A stretch of DNA of 64,000 nucleotides from Grimontia sedimenti (GCF_011045095.1 NZ_JAALDL010000001.1:62001-126000), one strand, 5' to 3'; positions 1 to 8,633 are shown, counted from the stretch's first letter. Made by a program: numbers and translations. The notes: generated by a model from the letters alone, not told the origin.

Positions 1-2
1 GT

Positions 3-614
3 GTTGCCGCAGAAATGCTGCCACAGGGCTACCAGTACGAATGGACAGGCATGGCTTACCAAGAGAAACAAGCAGGTAACCTGGCTATCTACGCGTTCGC
101 ACTGGCACTGATCTTTATCTATCTGTTCATGGTGGCGCAGTATGAGAGTTGGAGCATTCCGCTGGCAATTATCCTGGTGGTTCCGGTGGCAACGCTGGGC
201 TCCTTCCTGGCGCTGGCAATGACAGGCACACCGCTCAACCTGTACGCACAGATTGGTCTGGTTCTGTTGATTGCATTGGCAGCGAAGAACGCCATCCTGA
301 TTGTGGAATTTGGTAAGAACGAGCGTGAACAGAATGAACTGCCGATTGATAAGGCGGCTGTGATGGGCGGTAAGCTGCGCTTCCGCGCGGTGAACATGAC
401 GTCCTGGTCATTCATTCTGGGTATTCTGCCGCTGATCTTCGCAAGCGGTGCAGGGCACATCAGCCAGAACTCACTGGGTATCTCGCTGACAGGCGGTCTG
501 CTCTGTGTGCTGCTGGCCGGTACCTTCCTGATCCCTGGATTCTTCGCACTCATCCAGAGGTTGCGTGAGAAGCACCACGGCGGTTCGACCAAATTGGTAG
601 AACTCGAAGACTGA
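3..614 (+). CDS. RND-family efflux pump inner-membrane subunit, C-terminal part
   Basis: This is the last ~203 residues of an AcrB/HAE1-type proton-driven multidrug exporter; the rest lies left of the window. The visible part matches the end of the second membrane half. It contains the stretch QYESWSIPL, the transmembrane segment with [19 protein letters not shown] (the AcrB-like [10 protein letters not shown] signature) and [20 protein letters not shown], which corresponds to the conserved MTS.AFILG.LPL..A.GAG segment. It ends in a short charged cytoplasmic tail. The open frame runs off the left edge with no stop, so the gene is partial only because of the window. A strong terminator follows directly, so it is the last gene of its operon, probably behind a periplasmic adaptor gene (inference). 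Substrates cannot be told from this fragment. Confidence 0.9.
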   Translation, partial: VAAEMLPQGYQYEWTGMAYQEKQAGNLAIYAFALALIFIYLFMVAQYESWSIPLAIILVVPVATLGSFLALAMTGTPLNLYAQIGLVLLIALAAKNAILIVEFGKNEREQNELPIDKAAVMGGKLRFRAVNMTSWSFILGILPLIFASGAGHISQNSLGISLTGGLLCVLLAGTFLIPGFFALIQRLREKHHGGSTKLVELED

Positions 615-631
615 TTCTCCGTACGAACAAG

Positions 632-660
632 AAAGGCACCTTCGGGTGCCTTTTCTTTTT
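632..660 (+). terminator. Rho-independent terminator of the RND gene
   Basis: AAGGCACC and GGTGCCTT pair around a TTCG tetraloop and are followed by a T-rich tract, 18 bases after the RND stop codon. Confidence 0.9.
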
Positions 661-692
661 GTGTGAGTTCAGGTGCTATCATTATGAACTTC

Positions 693-975
693 TAGGGGCT
701 GTTGACCTTTGGTGATTGATTTTTGCAGCAGTTTGTGGGGATTTTATGCAAGGCAGAGGCTTCGATGTGTAGCTAGCCTACATGAGAAGCCGATAACGCA
801 GCAGAAATTCCCCACAAACGCTGCCCGGAGGGTTCGACTGCGATTCCCGTACCCTAAACGTTTTATGCTTTGTTGAGGTGTATTTGCTTAGAATGAATAG
901 GCGGCACACACCTCGCCGTGCCTAAAACGCTTAGGGCTAGAACAAAATTTAACCACCAAAGGTCAACAGCCCCTA
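693..975. repeat. Miniature inverted-repeat element, copy 1 (283 bp)
   Basis: The element begins TAGGGGCTGTTGACCTTTGG and ends with the exact reverse complement; the perfect terminal inverted repeat is 22 bp (693-714 and 954-975). It contains no coding frame of note. Inside the left half, a GTTTGTGGGG arm near 731-740 pairs with CCCCACAAAC near 810-819, around a smaller palindrome at about 753-793, so the left ~130 bp could fold into a long hairpin. A second copy lies at 36623-36889 in the same orientation, nearly identical on the left and with a short internal deletion. If the ends are taken as GGGG...CCCC, both copies are flanked by TA, which suggests a TA target. The parent transposase is not in the window. 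The right end lies 42 bp upstream of the PilZ gene. Confidence 0.85.
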
Positions 976-1017
976 ATATGAAAGATAGGAGTCCGGCAAT
1001 CGGGAGTCAGCACGCCG

Positions 1018-1359
1018 ATGGAAAAAGACGAAGAGCAAGAAGAACAGCACCGCAATTTCTTTAGGCTTAGATATAACGAGCCTGAAATGCCTTCTTTCCT
1101 GTGGGATGGGGAATCTTTCCGTGTGAGTGAAATTTCAGAGCAGGGGATCCGCATTGAAGTGAAAGCGGATACCCAGATTGTTGATGGGGAAGTGATTGCG
1201 GGCATTATTCAATTTGACGATGGTGGCGAGATAGAGATCCAGGGTAAACCACTGAGAAGGGAGGAGGATGAGTTGGTCATCAAACTCCATCATGGGGTCG
1301 AACTCAAAATCATGAATAAAGAACAGATTCGAATAAGAAAAAAATACAGTCGGGACTAA
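1018..1359 (+). CDS. Small PilZ-domain protein (putative cyclic-di-GMP receptor)
   Basis: A 113-residue protein that is essentially one PilZ domain. The N-terminus carries the RxxxR cyclic-di-GMP-binding motif (RNFFR, residues ~12-16). The second motif, normally [D/N]xSxxG, is EISEQG at about residues 38-43, with Glu in the first position. The rest alternates beta-strand-like segments, as in PilZ barrels. No signal peptide or membrane segment is seen, so it should be cytosolic. The start chosen has GGGAG about 13 bases upstream, at 1000-1004. The gene stands alone: the miniature element ends 42 bp upstream, so its native promoter may have been displaced or replaced. The output target is unknown. 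Confidence 0.75.
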   Translation: MEKDEEQEEQHRNFFRLRYNEPEMPSFLWDGESFRVSEISEQGIRIEVKADTQIVDGEVIAGIIQFDDGGEIEIQGKPLRREEDELVIKLHHGVELKIMNKEQIRIRKKYSRD

Positions 1360-1400
1360 AATTGGCTTGCTGCATACTATGGCGCGACTCAACAAAGATC

Positions 1401-1424
1401 AAAAAGGGGGCATGACGCCCCCTT
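1401..1424 (-). terminator. Rho-independent terminator of rarD
   Basis: AAGGGGGC and GCCCCCTT form a stem around ATGAC. On the minus strand it ends in a run of T, as expected for the rarD transcript that finishes at 1467. Confidence 0.85.
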
Positions 1425-1466
1425 AACATTTACTTTCGCAACGCTTTGCTAGAAAGCCATCAGACC

Positions 1467-2366
1467 CTAGTGTTGCGGCAAATCCGGCTTGGGTTTTACC
1501 TTCACCAGACTTTCGATAATGCTGATCGCCAAGCCCAGCCAAATCAGACCAAAGCTCACGGTTTTCACGCTATCAAACGTCTCCCCAAATACTGCTACTG
1601 CCAGAACAAACTGCAATGAAGGCTCAATGTACTGCATAAAGCCAATCATCGACATTTGCGCATACTTTACCGCTTCAGAGAAGAAGAACAGCGGCAACAA
1701 AGTCACTGGCGCAGCGCCAAGGTAAAGCAGCAGAGTCGATATATCACCGGATATAGCCACGCTGGTACCTGAGCCCATCTTGTACGCCATGTAGATTGCC
1801 GCAATCGGCAGAAGCACAATGGTTTCCACCAACAGGCTTGAAATCGCATCATATTTCACATGACGCTTACACCAGCCATACAACGCAAAACCCACCGCCA
1901 TCAGCAAAGCAGCAACAGGCAGCTCACCGTATTGCCAGATTTGATAACTCAACCCCAAGGTGCCGAAAACGACAGCGGCTTTCTGCCCCAAAGAGAGCTT
2001 TTCATTAAACGCCACCACACCCAGTGCAATCACCAGAAGTGGGTTAATGAAATAGCCAAGACTCGCATCCAACACGCGATCGTTGGTCATCGCCCATGTA
2101 AACGCACTCCAAGAGACACACATCATGACAGAGGCGATGCCCGCAAAGAGAAACGAGCGCTTGTCGGCAATCAACGCTGCCCAGTTCGGCGACTTGGCTT
2201 TGCGCAGTTGAAGCACCAAAAGTAAAAACGGCAACGACGCGAGAATACGAAGTGCCAACAGCTCATCCATGGCTGCGTTAGGCAAAAATTGGTAATAGAG
2301 CGGCATTGCGCCCCACAACAGGAAGGCAACAGCCGCCATCACGTTACCAAAACGTGTTGGACTCAT
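1467..2366 (-). CDS. rarD: EamA-family transporter RarD
   Basis: A 299-residue integral membrane protein with about ten hydrophobic segments, in the drug/metabolite (EamA) transporter superfamily. RarD-type features are the opening GNVMAAVAFLLWGAMPLYYQ, the RILASLPFLLLVL segment, and VSWSAFTWAMTNDRVLDASL followed by GYFINPLLVIALGVV. Length matches E. coli RarD (~296). The family is called chloramphenicol-sensitive protein, but its natural substrate is not established. It is a single-gene unit, converging on the PilZ gene with a hairpin terminator between them. The 5' side opens into an AT-rich gene-free stretch. Confidence 0.88.
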   Translation of the reverse strand: MSPTRFGNVMAAVAFLLWGAMPLYYQFLPNAAMDELLALRILASLPFLLLVLQLRKAKSPNWAALIADKRSFLFAGIASVMMCVSWSAFTWAMTNDRVLDASLGYFINPLLVIALGVVAFNEKLSLGQKAAVVFGTLGLSYQIWQYGELPVAALLMAVGFALYGWCKRHVKYDAISSLLVETIVLLPIAAIYMAYKMGSGTSVAISGDISTLLLYLGAAPVTLLPLFFFSEAVKYAQMSMIGFMQYIEPSLQFVLAVAVFGETFDSVKTVSFGLIWLGLAISIIESLVKVKPKPDLPQH

Positions 2367-3285
2367 AGATAAATACCTGGATGAAAAGTGGTCAGAGGAT
2401 GCGCGATTGTATAGCGAGATCTGGATTTGTAAAGTGACTAAGGTGAAAGAATAACGCGTTAGGTTGTGGATTTATCTGGACGTATAGAAATGGTGAATTT
2501 TTGGATGTTTTCAATGGTTGAAAGAGCAGCTATCTGAAGGGATTGGCGAAATAATTTAACATTAAAAGTTGAGTGTTTTACTCGGAAATTTTGGTCATTA
2601 CAAAGCGTTCAGCCTGTCACTTTTAATTGCTTGGTAGCCGTTGATACAGAATCCGTTTCTAATCCTGTTCTTAGTCCCTTCTCCTTTCGAAGCTGAAGGT
2701 TAGGATAGGGGATTGGTTCTTAGCCCTTTTTGTTTCTTATACGAGAAATAAATATCTGGTTTTTTAACGAAATAGCTTTGATTTGAATTTCGAAAAATTG
2801 TTGGGGTAATTAGGACTAAGCCACTTTTTCGATAATTTTGCTGTTGGTAATTTTTAGAAATCTTAAAGAACAAAAAATTAGTATGAATGACTCTTTTTGG
2901 TCGTTAGTGACGAAAACCATTAGTACACATATAAAACCCTTCTATTTGTGGGTGTAATTTTATTATTTACCCTAATCAAATTAGTGCACTTGGTCTCAAT
3001 TTTTACAAGCTGGTTCCGTTTTTCATTGCCCGTGATTTACACTAATTATGCTCTGCATATGGTCGGTTTTTTTTTAAAGTAATGTGGCTTTTGACTAATT
3101 AAGAAGGCCTTTTTAAGGAATTGGTTAGCTGCTAGGGAACATAATGCGGATATCGTCTTTAATAAGAGTTATCAGGTCGCATTTTTACCGCTTTAGCTTA
3201 TCAATATTTTATTAATGGAATACAAGGATGAAATATTGTGAGAGCTTTTAATCTTACAATATGCTAGATAGTTAGGTGGTTATTT
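2367..3285. other. AT-rich non-coding stretch upstream of the orphan gene
   Basis: 919 bases without a convincing gene. Apart from the palindromic-repeat relative at 2669-2726, I see only low-complexity AT-rich sequence, clearly richer in A+T than the flanking core genes. It probably includes the promoter of the gene at 3286. Confidence 0.6.
2669..2726. repeat. Small palindromic repeat, degenerate copy A
   Basis: The segment beginning TCTTAGTCCCTTCTCC and ending GGGGATTGGTTCTTAG aligns at roughly 70% by eye with the reverse complement of 4446-4497, which begins TCTTAGTTCTTCCCCC and ends GGGGCTTGGTTCTT. The two copies lie in opposite orientation on either side of the AT-rich gene at 3286-4362. 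The central hairpin has decayed in this copy. Confidence 0.6.
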
Positions 3286-4362
3286 ATGGGAGTTTCATTA
3301 GCTGGTATTGCTTTTCGAGTGGGGCATGAAGGTACAGGTGTTGAAAACTTAGTTGAGAGCTTGTGTCAAACTGATGTGAAGGAAATTCCTTGGCCTCGCT
3401 CTAATGAGTTTGATATACGCAATACTAACGATGTAATGGTACAACGTTTCGAAGATGTGGTGTTTGTTTTTAATGGAAGTATTGTTGATAAACTTCTATT
3501 CGATAACGACCAATCTGTGGCTCAACATATTTATCATGCAATTGGAGAGCCTAGCGAGTTTATCGCATTCTGTAACTATGACTCAGGTGGTAGCTATGGT
3601 TTTGCTATAGTAGAAAATGGTGATGTCTCCAGAATGAGAGTTCAAGTTTCAGGCGATTTCCCCCCCTGCTTTGACTACGGAAGCTTATCTGAAGAAGAGA
3701 TGCTTTGGCATGGAGCAAAAGTTAAGTTTTATGATTCAGAGGGTAATCTCTACAAAAAAGCATCCCTACTTGATCGTGTTGCCAACTTTCTGCTTTCTAA
3801 AAATAATAAGGTAGAAGAACGGCTGTTTAAAGTCTATTGTAAAGGGGAAGATGAATTACACGATTATGAACTGACAGAAAGAGTTCTCAATGATATTTTA
3901 ATTAAACGTTACCAATGTTGCCCTTGGAATACTGAAGAGGATCTTAGCCAATACTTTTTTAAAGGCTCAAAAACTTTGTCTGAAATTAGTGGTATTTCTG
4001 CTGATTTTCGTGTTGAGTATGATTTTAGTGCGTGTCGAGAAACTTCAATAAATATTAATTATCAGCATTATGAGTGTGAACTGAAATTCGATAATTTAGA
4101 TCGGAATGTTAATGTTTATATGGAGTTTCTAGATGATAAAGGTAAGCCAGTTAAAGGTGGGGATAAAGTGGCTGAGATAGGTGCTGCGACTATTTGGCTG
4201 AGATTTGACTTTTACCGAGAGCAATTGGAATTCTTGGATGTAGGCTCTAAAGCTAAAGTTTACTATCGCCATCGCGATGAATATTTAGGAGAAGTTTGTG
4301 TGGATGAAATATTAGATTTACGCAAAAATATTGGACTGGATAAACTTTTACAACTTTCATAA
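3286..4362 (+). CDS. Orphan hypothetical protein of an AT-rich islet
   Basis: I do not recognise this 358-residue protein. It has no signal peptide or membrane segment and is probably cytosolic. It is acidic, with many Asp/Glu, and has several Cys residues without a clear metal pattern (CRETS, CCPWN, YECELKF). Its base composition is markedly more AT-rich than its neighbours. The C-terminal third (about 240-350) alternates short beta-like segments (YDFSACRETSININYQHYE, WLRFDFYREQLEFLDV). It has no operon partner: 0.9 kb of non-coding DNA lies upstream and a pseudouridine synthase gene converges from downstream. Together with the inverted small repeats on both sides this suggests horizontally acquired cargo. 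The role is unknown. Confidence 0.6.
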   Translation: MGVSLAGIAFRVGHEGTGVENLVESLCQTDVKEIPWPRSNEFDIRNTNDVMVQRFEDVVFVFNGSIVDKLLFDNDQSVAQHIYHAIGEPSEFIAFCNYDSGGSYGFAIVENGDVSRMRVQVSGDFPPCFDYGSLSEEEMLWHGAKVKFYDSEGNLYKKASLLDRVANFLLSKNNKVEERLFKVYCKGEDELHDYELTERVLNDILIKRYQCCPWNTEEDLSQYFFKGSKTLSEISGISADFRVEYDFSACRETSININYQHYECELKFDNLDRNVNVYMEFLDDKGKPVKGGDKVAEIGAATIWLRFDFYREQLEFLDVGSKAKVYYRHRDEYLGEVCVDEILDLRKNIGLDKLLQLS

Positions 4363-4445
4363 GCTCTATCTAAAAGCAACACCAACGCTTGAAATTTAAA
4401 CAATACATTTTTCATGTTTGGTGTGTTGTAATACGCCATTTCCAA

Positions 4446-4497
4446 AAGAACCAAGCCCCATCTAACTTCCCCCTTGAAAAGGGGGAAGAACTAAGAG
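4446..4497. repeat. Small palindromic repeat, copy B with intact hairpin
   Basis: CTTCCCCCTT (4466-4475) pairs perfectly with AAGGGGGAAG (4479-4488) over a GAA loop. The flanks GAACCAAGCCCC and CTAAGAG match, in reverse complement, the copy at 2669-2726. It may also act as a terminator for the gene ending at 4362, but no T-run follows. Confidence 0.7.
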
Positions 4498-4526
4498 CCA
4501 AACCCCAGCCTTAACCTTCAATTCCT

Positions 4527-6254
4527 CTAAAACCCACACTCCGCCCCAAACGTCATTCGCTCATGCGTATACGGATGGTCAAACGATAACTGCTCAGCAT
4601 GCAGGTGGAGGCGTGTATCCGGCTCTCCATAAAGTACATCGCCAACCATAGGCATATTTAACCCCTTCGAATGTGCACAGTGGACGCGGAGCTGGTGGGT
4701 TCGGCCGGTTTTTGGGTGCATGTAGAGTTTGCTGCGATCGTTTTTCACTTCAATCAACTGCCAATAAGTGGTCGCAGGTTTGCCGTGTTCAAAACACACC
4801 AACTGGCGCGGTCTATCGTCTGGATCGCCACGCATCGGTAAGTTAATCTCCCCCTGTTCTTGCTCAATCACACCTTCCACCATGGCGATATAGCGTTTTT
4901 CCACTCCTCGGGTGATGAATTGCTTTTGTAGGCTTTTGTTTGCGCGACGGGTGAGGGCGAATACCAACAAACCAGACGTCGCCTGATCCAATCTATGAAG
5001 CACAAAAGGGCCTTCTACATCCGGGAACATTTCAATCACGCGGGTGTAGGCGGAATCTTTAATCGTCTTGCCCGGCACGGAAAGCATGCCCGAGGGTTTG
5101 TTGACCACAACAATCGCTTCGTCCTGATAAACCACTTCCAGCGTTTTATCTTCTGCCCAGTTTTGTTCAAGTGGATTTGGGTCAACCGTTAAGCCTTCGA
5201 GCATGTGCCCAAGAATGGGATGACACTTTCCGTGGCAAGAAGGGTAGAACTTTTTGTGCTGACGCACTTCGGATTTTGGCGATACACCCCACCAAAACTC
5301 CGCCATTGCCAACGGTGTGTAGCCGTGTTTGTAAGCGAAGTGAAGAAGCTTAGGTGCAGCACATTCACCGGCACCCGCTGGAGGCGTTGGATTGGTGGTG
5401 GGCGCGAAGATTGCTTTGAGTGACTTCTCTTCGCCAAGCGCATTGAGGAAACGGTATTGCTCAAACAACTTGTTCTGGAGGGCGTTCGAGAGCGTTTTAC
5501 GTTGCTGTTTGGCGTGCTCGATATCTGTGGTTAATGCGCTGAGCTGTGATTCGATAGCTTGGATCTTTTCGTCCCACGCCATTTTCAGGTATTTAAGCGT
5601 GTTCTTCTCTGCCACGCTTTGCTTTGCCAGTTCGTCCAATGCGGCTTTCAGGGCATCACCTGTTAAGGTTTCTTCCGCCAGTTTTCGTTCTTGTTTTCGG
5701 GTGGCGCGGCCTTCAATCATTCGCTGGCGTTGTTGCTGTTCTTCTGCCTCGTATTCGATCTGCATTTGCGCAAGTTGAGCACCCAACTGCTCTAACAAAG
5801 GATTGGCAGAAAGTGTCGAGACTTGGGTATTTAGCTCAGTGATTGCTTCCAGCTCGGTTCTGAAGAAACACTCCTCCGCCAGCATATCGAACACAGGTGG
5901 AACAAAGCGAGGCAGTAAGTTTTGGTCAGCAATTTTTCCGGAGAAGGCACTGAAATAGCCCAGTTCGCCTTGTGGTGATCGCACCAGCAGCACACCAAAC
6001 ATTTTGCCTGTGCCTTCGGCAGACTCTTCAAGTCTTGGAGCCTGTGTTTCATCCAATCCGAAGTCATGTTGCCAATCTGTCTGCCTTGCGAGGTGTTGTT
6101 GCAGTTGATCTGCCGCCAGTACACAAAGCGGATGTGGCTGATAGTAAAAGGGAAAGGTAAATGCACCTGGCAGTTCGAACTGCTCTGTCTCGCCTTGAAA
6201 GCGGGTGAACAATTCTTCAGGGGTAAACAGCATTTCTTGGTGCATGGTCTTCAT
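4527..6254 (-). CDS. RluA-family RNA pseudouridine synthase with coiled-coil insertion
   Basis: This 575-residue enzyme is predicted to convert uridine to pseudouridine in rRNA or tRNA. The catalytic core lies in roughly the last 210 residues: VVNKPSGMLSVPG, then the RluA signature HRLDQATSGLLVFALT with the catalytic Asp of HRLD, then MHPKTGRTHQLRVHCAH, the conserved GRTHQLR element. RluA is ~220 residues, so the N-terminal ~360 residues are extra. They include a long charged segment at about 150-260 (AEEQQQRQRMIEGRATRKQE onwards) that should form a coiled coil. A large RluA-like protein of this build is found in vibrios (recollection). The gene is monocistronic. RNA target and role of the coiled coil are unknown. 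Confidence 0.85.
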   Translation of the reverse strand: MKTMHQEMLFTPEELFTRFQGETEQFELPGAFTFPFYYQPHPLCVLAADQLQQHLARQTDWQHDFGLDETQAPRLEESAEGTGKMFGVLLVRSPQGELGYFSAFSGKIADQNLLPRFVPPVFDMLAEECFFRTELEAITELNTQVSTLSANPLLEQLGAQLAQMQIEYEAEEQQQRQRMIEGRATRKQERKLAEETLTGDALKAALDELAKQSVAEKNTLKYLKMAWDEKIQAIESQLSALTTDIEHAKQQRKTLSNALQNKLFEQYRFLNALGEEKSLKAIFAPTTNPTPPAGAGECAAPKLLHFAYKHGYTPLAMAEFWWGVSPKSEVRQHKKFYPSCHGKCHPILGHMLEGLTVDPNPLEQNWAEDKTLEVVYQDEAIVVVNKPSGMLSVPGKTIKDSAYTRVIEMFPDVEGPFVLHRLDQATSGLLVFALTRRANKSLQKQFITRGVEKRYIAMVEGVIEQEQGEINLPMRGDPDDRPRQLVCFEHGKPATTYWQLIEVKNDRSKLYMHPKTGRTHQLRVHCAHSKGLNMPMVGDVLYGEPDTRLHLHAEQLSFDHPYTHERMTFGAECGF

Positions 6255-6599
6255 CTATCAGTGCCTTGGTTGGGGGCGTGATTTTACCTGTTTAGGTGAG
6301 AAAAACCACATTGCTGCATATCAGTCTCCTACGGGGTGAGTGACGTTGTCATGTAGGGCGTCGTGTGGAATTGATATTGGATATGCAAGCGGTTTATATA
6401 AACAGTGTTCGGTCTATAAAAACTAATAAAATATTTTCTTTTCTTGATGCTCTAATTTTATTTTTGTTCGTTTTCTAATTCATCAATTTAGCTTTTACGT
6501 TTCTCTCCTGTTATAGCCTCTATTCCAAATCCGATTTGTCTTCTTTTCCGCTAAAGCCAACACTGATTTCTACAAAATAAAACGCGAAGGGAACAAGTC
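6255..6599. other. Divergent promoter region of the DUF2589 locus
   Basis: 345 bases between the pseudouridine synthase and the first DUF2589-type gene. It is strongly AT-rich in the half next to 6600. I see no gene, hairpin or clear operator. Confidence 0.5.
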
Positions 6600-7112
6600 A
6601 TGATTAATTTAGATGCGTTGGTTTCAGCCGTTCATTTGAGCGTAACCAAAGCGAATCAGGCGCTGCAAAACGAAAATCAGGAACTCATCAGCCGATTTTT
6701 CGACGAAGTCCCGAGCAACAACTCAGGTAGGCTCGGTAGCGCTGAATCTCCTGCTGAGCCTGAGCGCACTGCGTATCGTCCCAAGTACGTGACCATCGAA
6801 TATCCGACTGATACCCCAGACGGACTTCAGACCCTAGCGGTTGATGTTCCTTTGCTCACTTTGGTTCCGGTAGCAAGCCCAAGAGTTAACGAAGTGAAAT
6901 TTAAAACCAATTTAGAAGTGAATGTGAATGAAACGAATGCATTGGAAGTGTCGTTCGTTGGAAATAATTCAGGCGGCTTATTTAAAGCTGATAAAAACCC
7001 AAATCATATGGCGGAACTGGAAATTACCATTAATGCCGATGAGCCACCTGAAGGATTAAGGAAATTAATTGAAGGTTATGAGAGAGCACTAAGAGCGCAG
7101 ATCCCCGGTTAA
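6600..7112 (+). CDS. DUF2589-like protein, short form
   Basis: A 170-residue protein of unknown function. Its central segment VDVPLLTLVPVASPRVNEVK corresponds to FDVPLLTIVPLNSLGVDNVQ in the next gene (shared pattern VPLLT.VP..S..V..V), so the two are paralogous over this core. The first ~45 residues are helical and polar (LSVTKANQALQNENQELISR); residues ~60-140 look beta-rich. There is no signal peptide. The RBS is GAAGGGA, 7 bases before ATG. It is the first of four co-directional genes, followed after 48 bases by the larger paralogue. Family knowledge: DUF2589 proteins often occur in multiples; their function is not established. The assignment of this shorter member rests on the shared core. 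Confidence 0.65.
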   Translation: MINLDALVSAVHLSVTKANQALQNENQELISRFFDEVPSNNSGRLGSAESPAEPERTAYRPKYVTIEYPTDTPDGLQTLAVDVPLLTLVPVASPRVNEVKFKTNLEVNVNETNALEVSFVGNNSGGLFKADKNPNHMAELEITINADEPPEGLRKLIEGYERALRAQIPG

Positions 7113-7160
7113 TTGGGTCTGGCTTAATTTTGCAATTATTCATCAAGTAGGAGAAATACC

Positions 7161-7853
7161 ATGCCAGACGTCAGCACAGGACCAGCATTGGTCTCGATGG
7201 CCCAACAATTCGCGGGATTGCCTATGCGCGCGTTGATTGGTGGCCCACTCAACGCCGCAGCACAAGCCAACAGCATGATGGCAGTGACACAAACCAAATT
7301 TATGTTGGATACCTGCTTCACTAAGAAGTCAGATACCGAAGACAAGGGCAAAGACACGCTCGAACCGATTATGGTGACCATGCAAATCACCCGTGGCGTG
7401 ATATCTGAAGGCGAAGCCAAAGAAGGTGAAACGCCTGAAGTGAGTGTTACCAACGTCACGACAGAGTTTGATGTTCCCCTTTTGACAATTGTTCCGCTCA
7501 ACTCTCTCGGTGTTGATAACGTGCAAGTGGATTTTGAAATGGAAGTGAAATCCAGCTATGCCGATGAGTCTTCAAAATCCACATCGAGCAAAACCAGTGA
7601 GCAAGGCAGCTTCTCCGCCAAACTGGGCGAAGGCTGGTGGTCGGTGGAAGTGAAAGGCAGTATCAGCCATGACAGCCAATCGGCGTCTTCACAAAAATCG
7701 TCCTACCAGAAAAGTAATAACGCTAAGTACACGGTGAGCGTGCATGCCGGGCAACTTTCATTGCCACAGGGTGTGACGACCATTATTCAGGCGTTCACCA
7801 ACAGCATTAGCCCAATCACCTTGGGATCGGCGAAATCGTCAGATAAATCGTAG
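7161..7853 (+). CDS. DUF2589 domain protein
   Basis: This 230-residue protein has the family N-terminus: an amphipathic start with GLPMRALIGGPLNAAAQANS (residues ~18-37, the GGPL...A..A pattern), then ITRGVISEGEA and the VPLLTIVPLNSLGVDNVQVD core at ~100-120. A Ser/Lys/Gln-rich stretch follows (SSYADESSKSTSSKTSEQG and QSASSQKSSYQKSNNAKYTV), which looks flexible but keeps a repeated beta pattern (WWSVEVKGSISHDS). No signal peptide is seen. The RBS TAGGAGA is well placed. Function is unknown; tandem paralogues suggest a hetero-oligomer or structural assembly (inference). A nested hairpin separates it from the next two genes and may lower their expression. Confidence 0.75.
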   Translation: MPDVSTGPALVSMAQQFAGLPMRALIGGPLNAAAQANSMMAVTQTKFMLDTCFTKKSDTEDKGKDTLEPIMVTMQITRGVISEGEAKEGETPEVSVTNVTTEFDVPLLTIVPLNSLGVDNVQVDFEMEVKSSYADESSKSTSSKTSEQGSFSAKLGEGWWSVEVKGSISHDSQSASSQKSSYQKSNNAKYTVSVHAGQLSLPQGVTTIIQAFTNSISPITLGSAKSSDKS

Positions 7854-7881
7854 CGAATGAGAGTTCGCAGCCATGCTTCTA

Positions 7882-7933
7882 CCCGGCTGTTTGTGCGCCG
7901 GAGCCGTTGGCTCTATGAGCAGCCGGGCTTTTT
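7882..7933 (+). terminator. Nested hairpin, possible intra-operon attenuator
   Basis: CCCGGCTG (7882-7889) pairs with CAGCCGGG (7920-7927), followed by CTTTTTA. Inside lies a second stem, GAGCC GTT GGCTC. Its place between the DUF2589 gene and the zinc-ribbon gene suggests partial termination that sets relative protein amounts. Confidence 0.6.
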
Positions 7934-7951
7934 ACCAAAGGGAGAGAATCG

Positions 7952-8188
7952 ATGAAAAGCCATTTACCGTGTCCTGACTGCCAGACCAGCATTTCTTTTG
8001 ATCTTCACATGTTGCTGTCAGGCACGTCTTTTTCATGTCCTCGCTGCAATTTGACTTTCAGCTTGGACCCTTGCAGCAAGCCGCAGCTAACCAAAGCAGT
8101 CGAAGGGTTTGCTGAGCTTCAAAGACTCAACAACGAAGCGAATAATACATCAACCCAAGGTCAACAGACCTTAGCGATGGGAGGTTGA
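7952..8188 (+). CDS. Small zinc-ribbon protein of the DUF2589 locus
   Basis: 78 residues. CPDC at ~7-10 and CPRC at ~29-32 form a two-knuckle CxxC-x(18)-CxxC zinc ribbon. The tail is polar and low in complexity (NNEANNTSTQGQQ). The RBS GGGAGAG is strong. Its stop lies one base before the start of the lipoprotein gene, so the two are translationally coupled. Size and context suggest an adaptor or chaperone-like accessory for the DUF2589 proteins rather than a transcription factor, but that is inference. Recollection, not checked: similar small ribbons occur next to DUF2589 genes elsewhere. Confidence 0.7.
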   Translation: MKSHLPCPDCQTSISFDLHMLLSGTSFSCPRCNLTFSLDPCSKPQLTKAVEGFAELQRLNNEANNTSTQGQQTLAMGG

Positions 8189-8189
8189 G

Positions 8190-8633
8190 ATGAACCGTTA
8201 CACCGACGCCACCAAGTTAATACTCGCCGTGCCACTCTGCGCCATGCTGATTTCTGGGTGTACCAAACAGGAAGGTGACACTAAGGAAATGCTCTTGGGT
8301 GCGAACCCGCCATTGAAAACCGGTTTGGTTGTGCGGGCAGGGCAATGCTCAGCTACAGCTTTTAAAAATGGCAGTGGGGTTCACGTTGCCAGTGATGGTG
8401 ACACCATTTCCGGTCTAAGCGTGAATTGCACCACCAATACCAGCAACAAAGCGGCCTATTCCAATTACCTAACCGGGATTGGCGGTTACAGCCAATATTG
8501 TGTTTCGACGGTTGCCGGGCTGAACAAAGTGGGCGCGACGGTGGTTAAAGACCCTATTCCCGGTAACCCAGAACATTGTCTGTTGTCGGGTAAGGCGAGC
8601 AAAATTGCCACTAAGCTGACCAAATATCCTTAA
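8190..8633 (+). CDS. Small lipoprotein of the DUF2589 locus
   Basis: 147 residues with a lipoprotein signal: a charged N-terminus, the hydrophobic stretch LILAVPLCAMLISG and lipobox LISG-C at Cys24. The residue after Cys is Thr, which does not match the inner-membrane retention signal, so sorting to the outer membrane is likely. The mature part has four further Cys (GQCSAT, VNCTTN, SQYCVS, EHCLLS), a pattern fitting two disulfides in the periplasm. The domain is not recognised. It is the last gene of the four-gene unit. The 266-bp repeat at 8634 starts at the base right after the stop codon. Confidence 0.7.
   Translation: MNRYTDATKLILAVPLCAMLISGCTKQEGDTKEMLLGANPPLKTGLVVRAGQCSATAFKNGSGVHVASDGDTISGLSVNCTTNTSNKAAYSNYLTGIGGYSQYCVSTVAGLNKVGATVVKDPIPGNPEHCLLSGKASKIATKLTKYP

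Noticed and set aside
119-682. 187-codon open frame antisense to the RND gene
   Set aside because: Fully overlaps a conserved coding region on the other strand and has no family features; a shadow frame.
4995-5842. Several plus-strand frames inside the pseudouridine synthase gene
   Set aside because: Antisense shadows of a conserved enzyme; no initiation signals or family matches.
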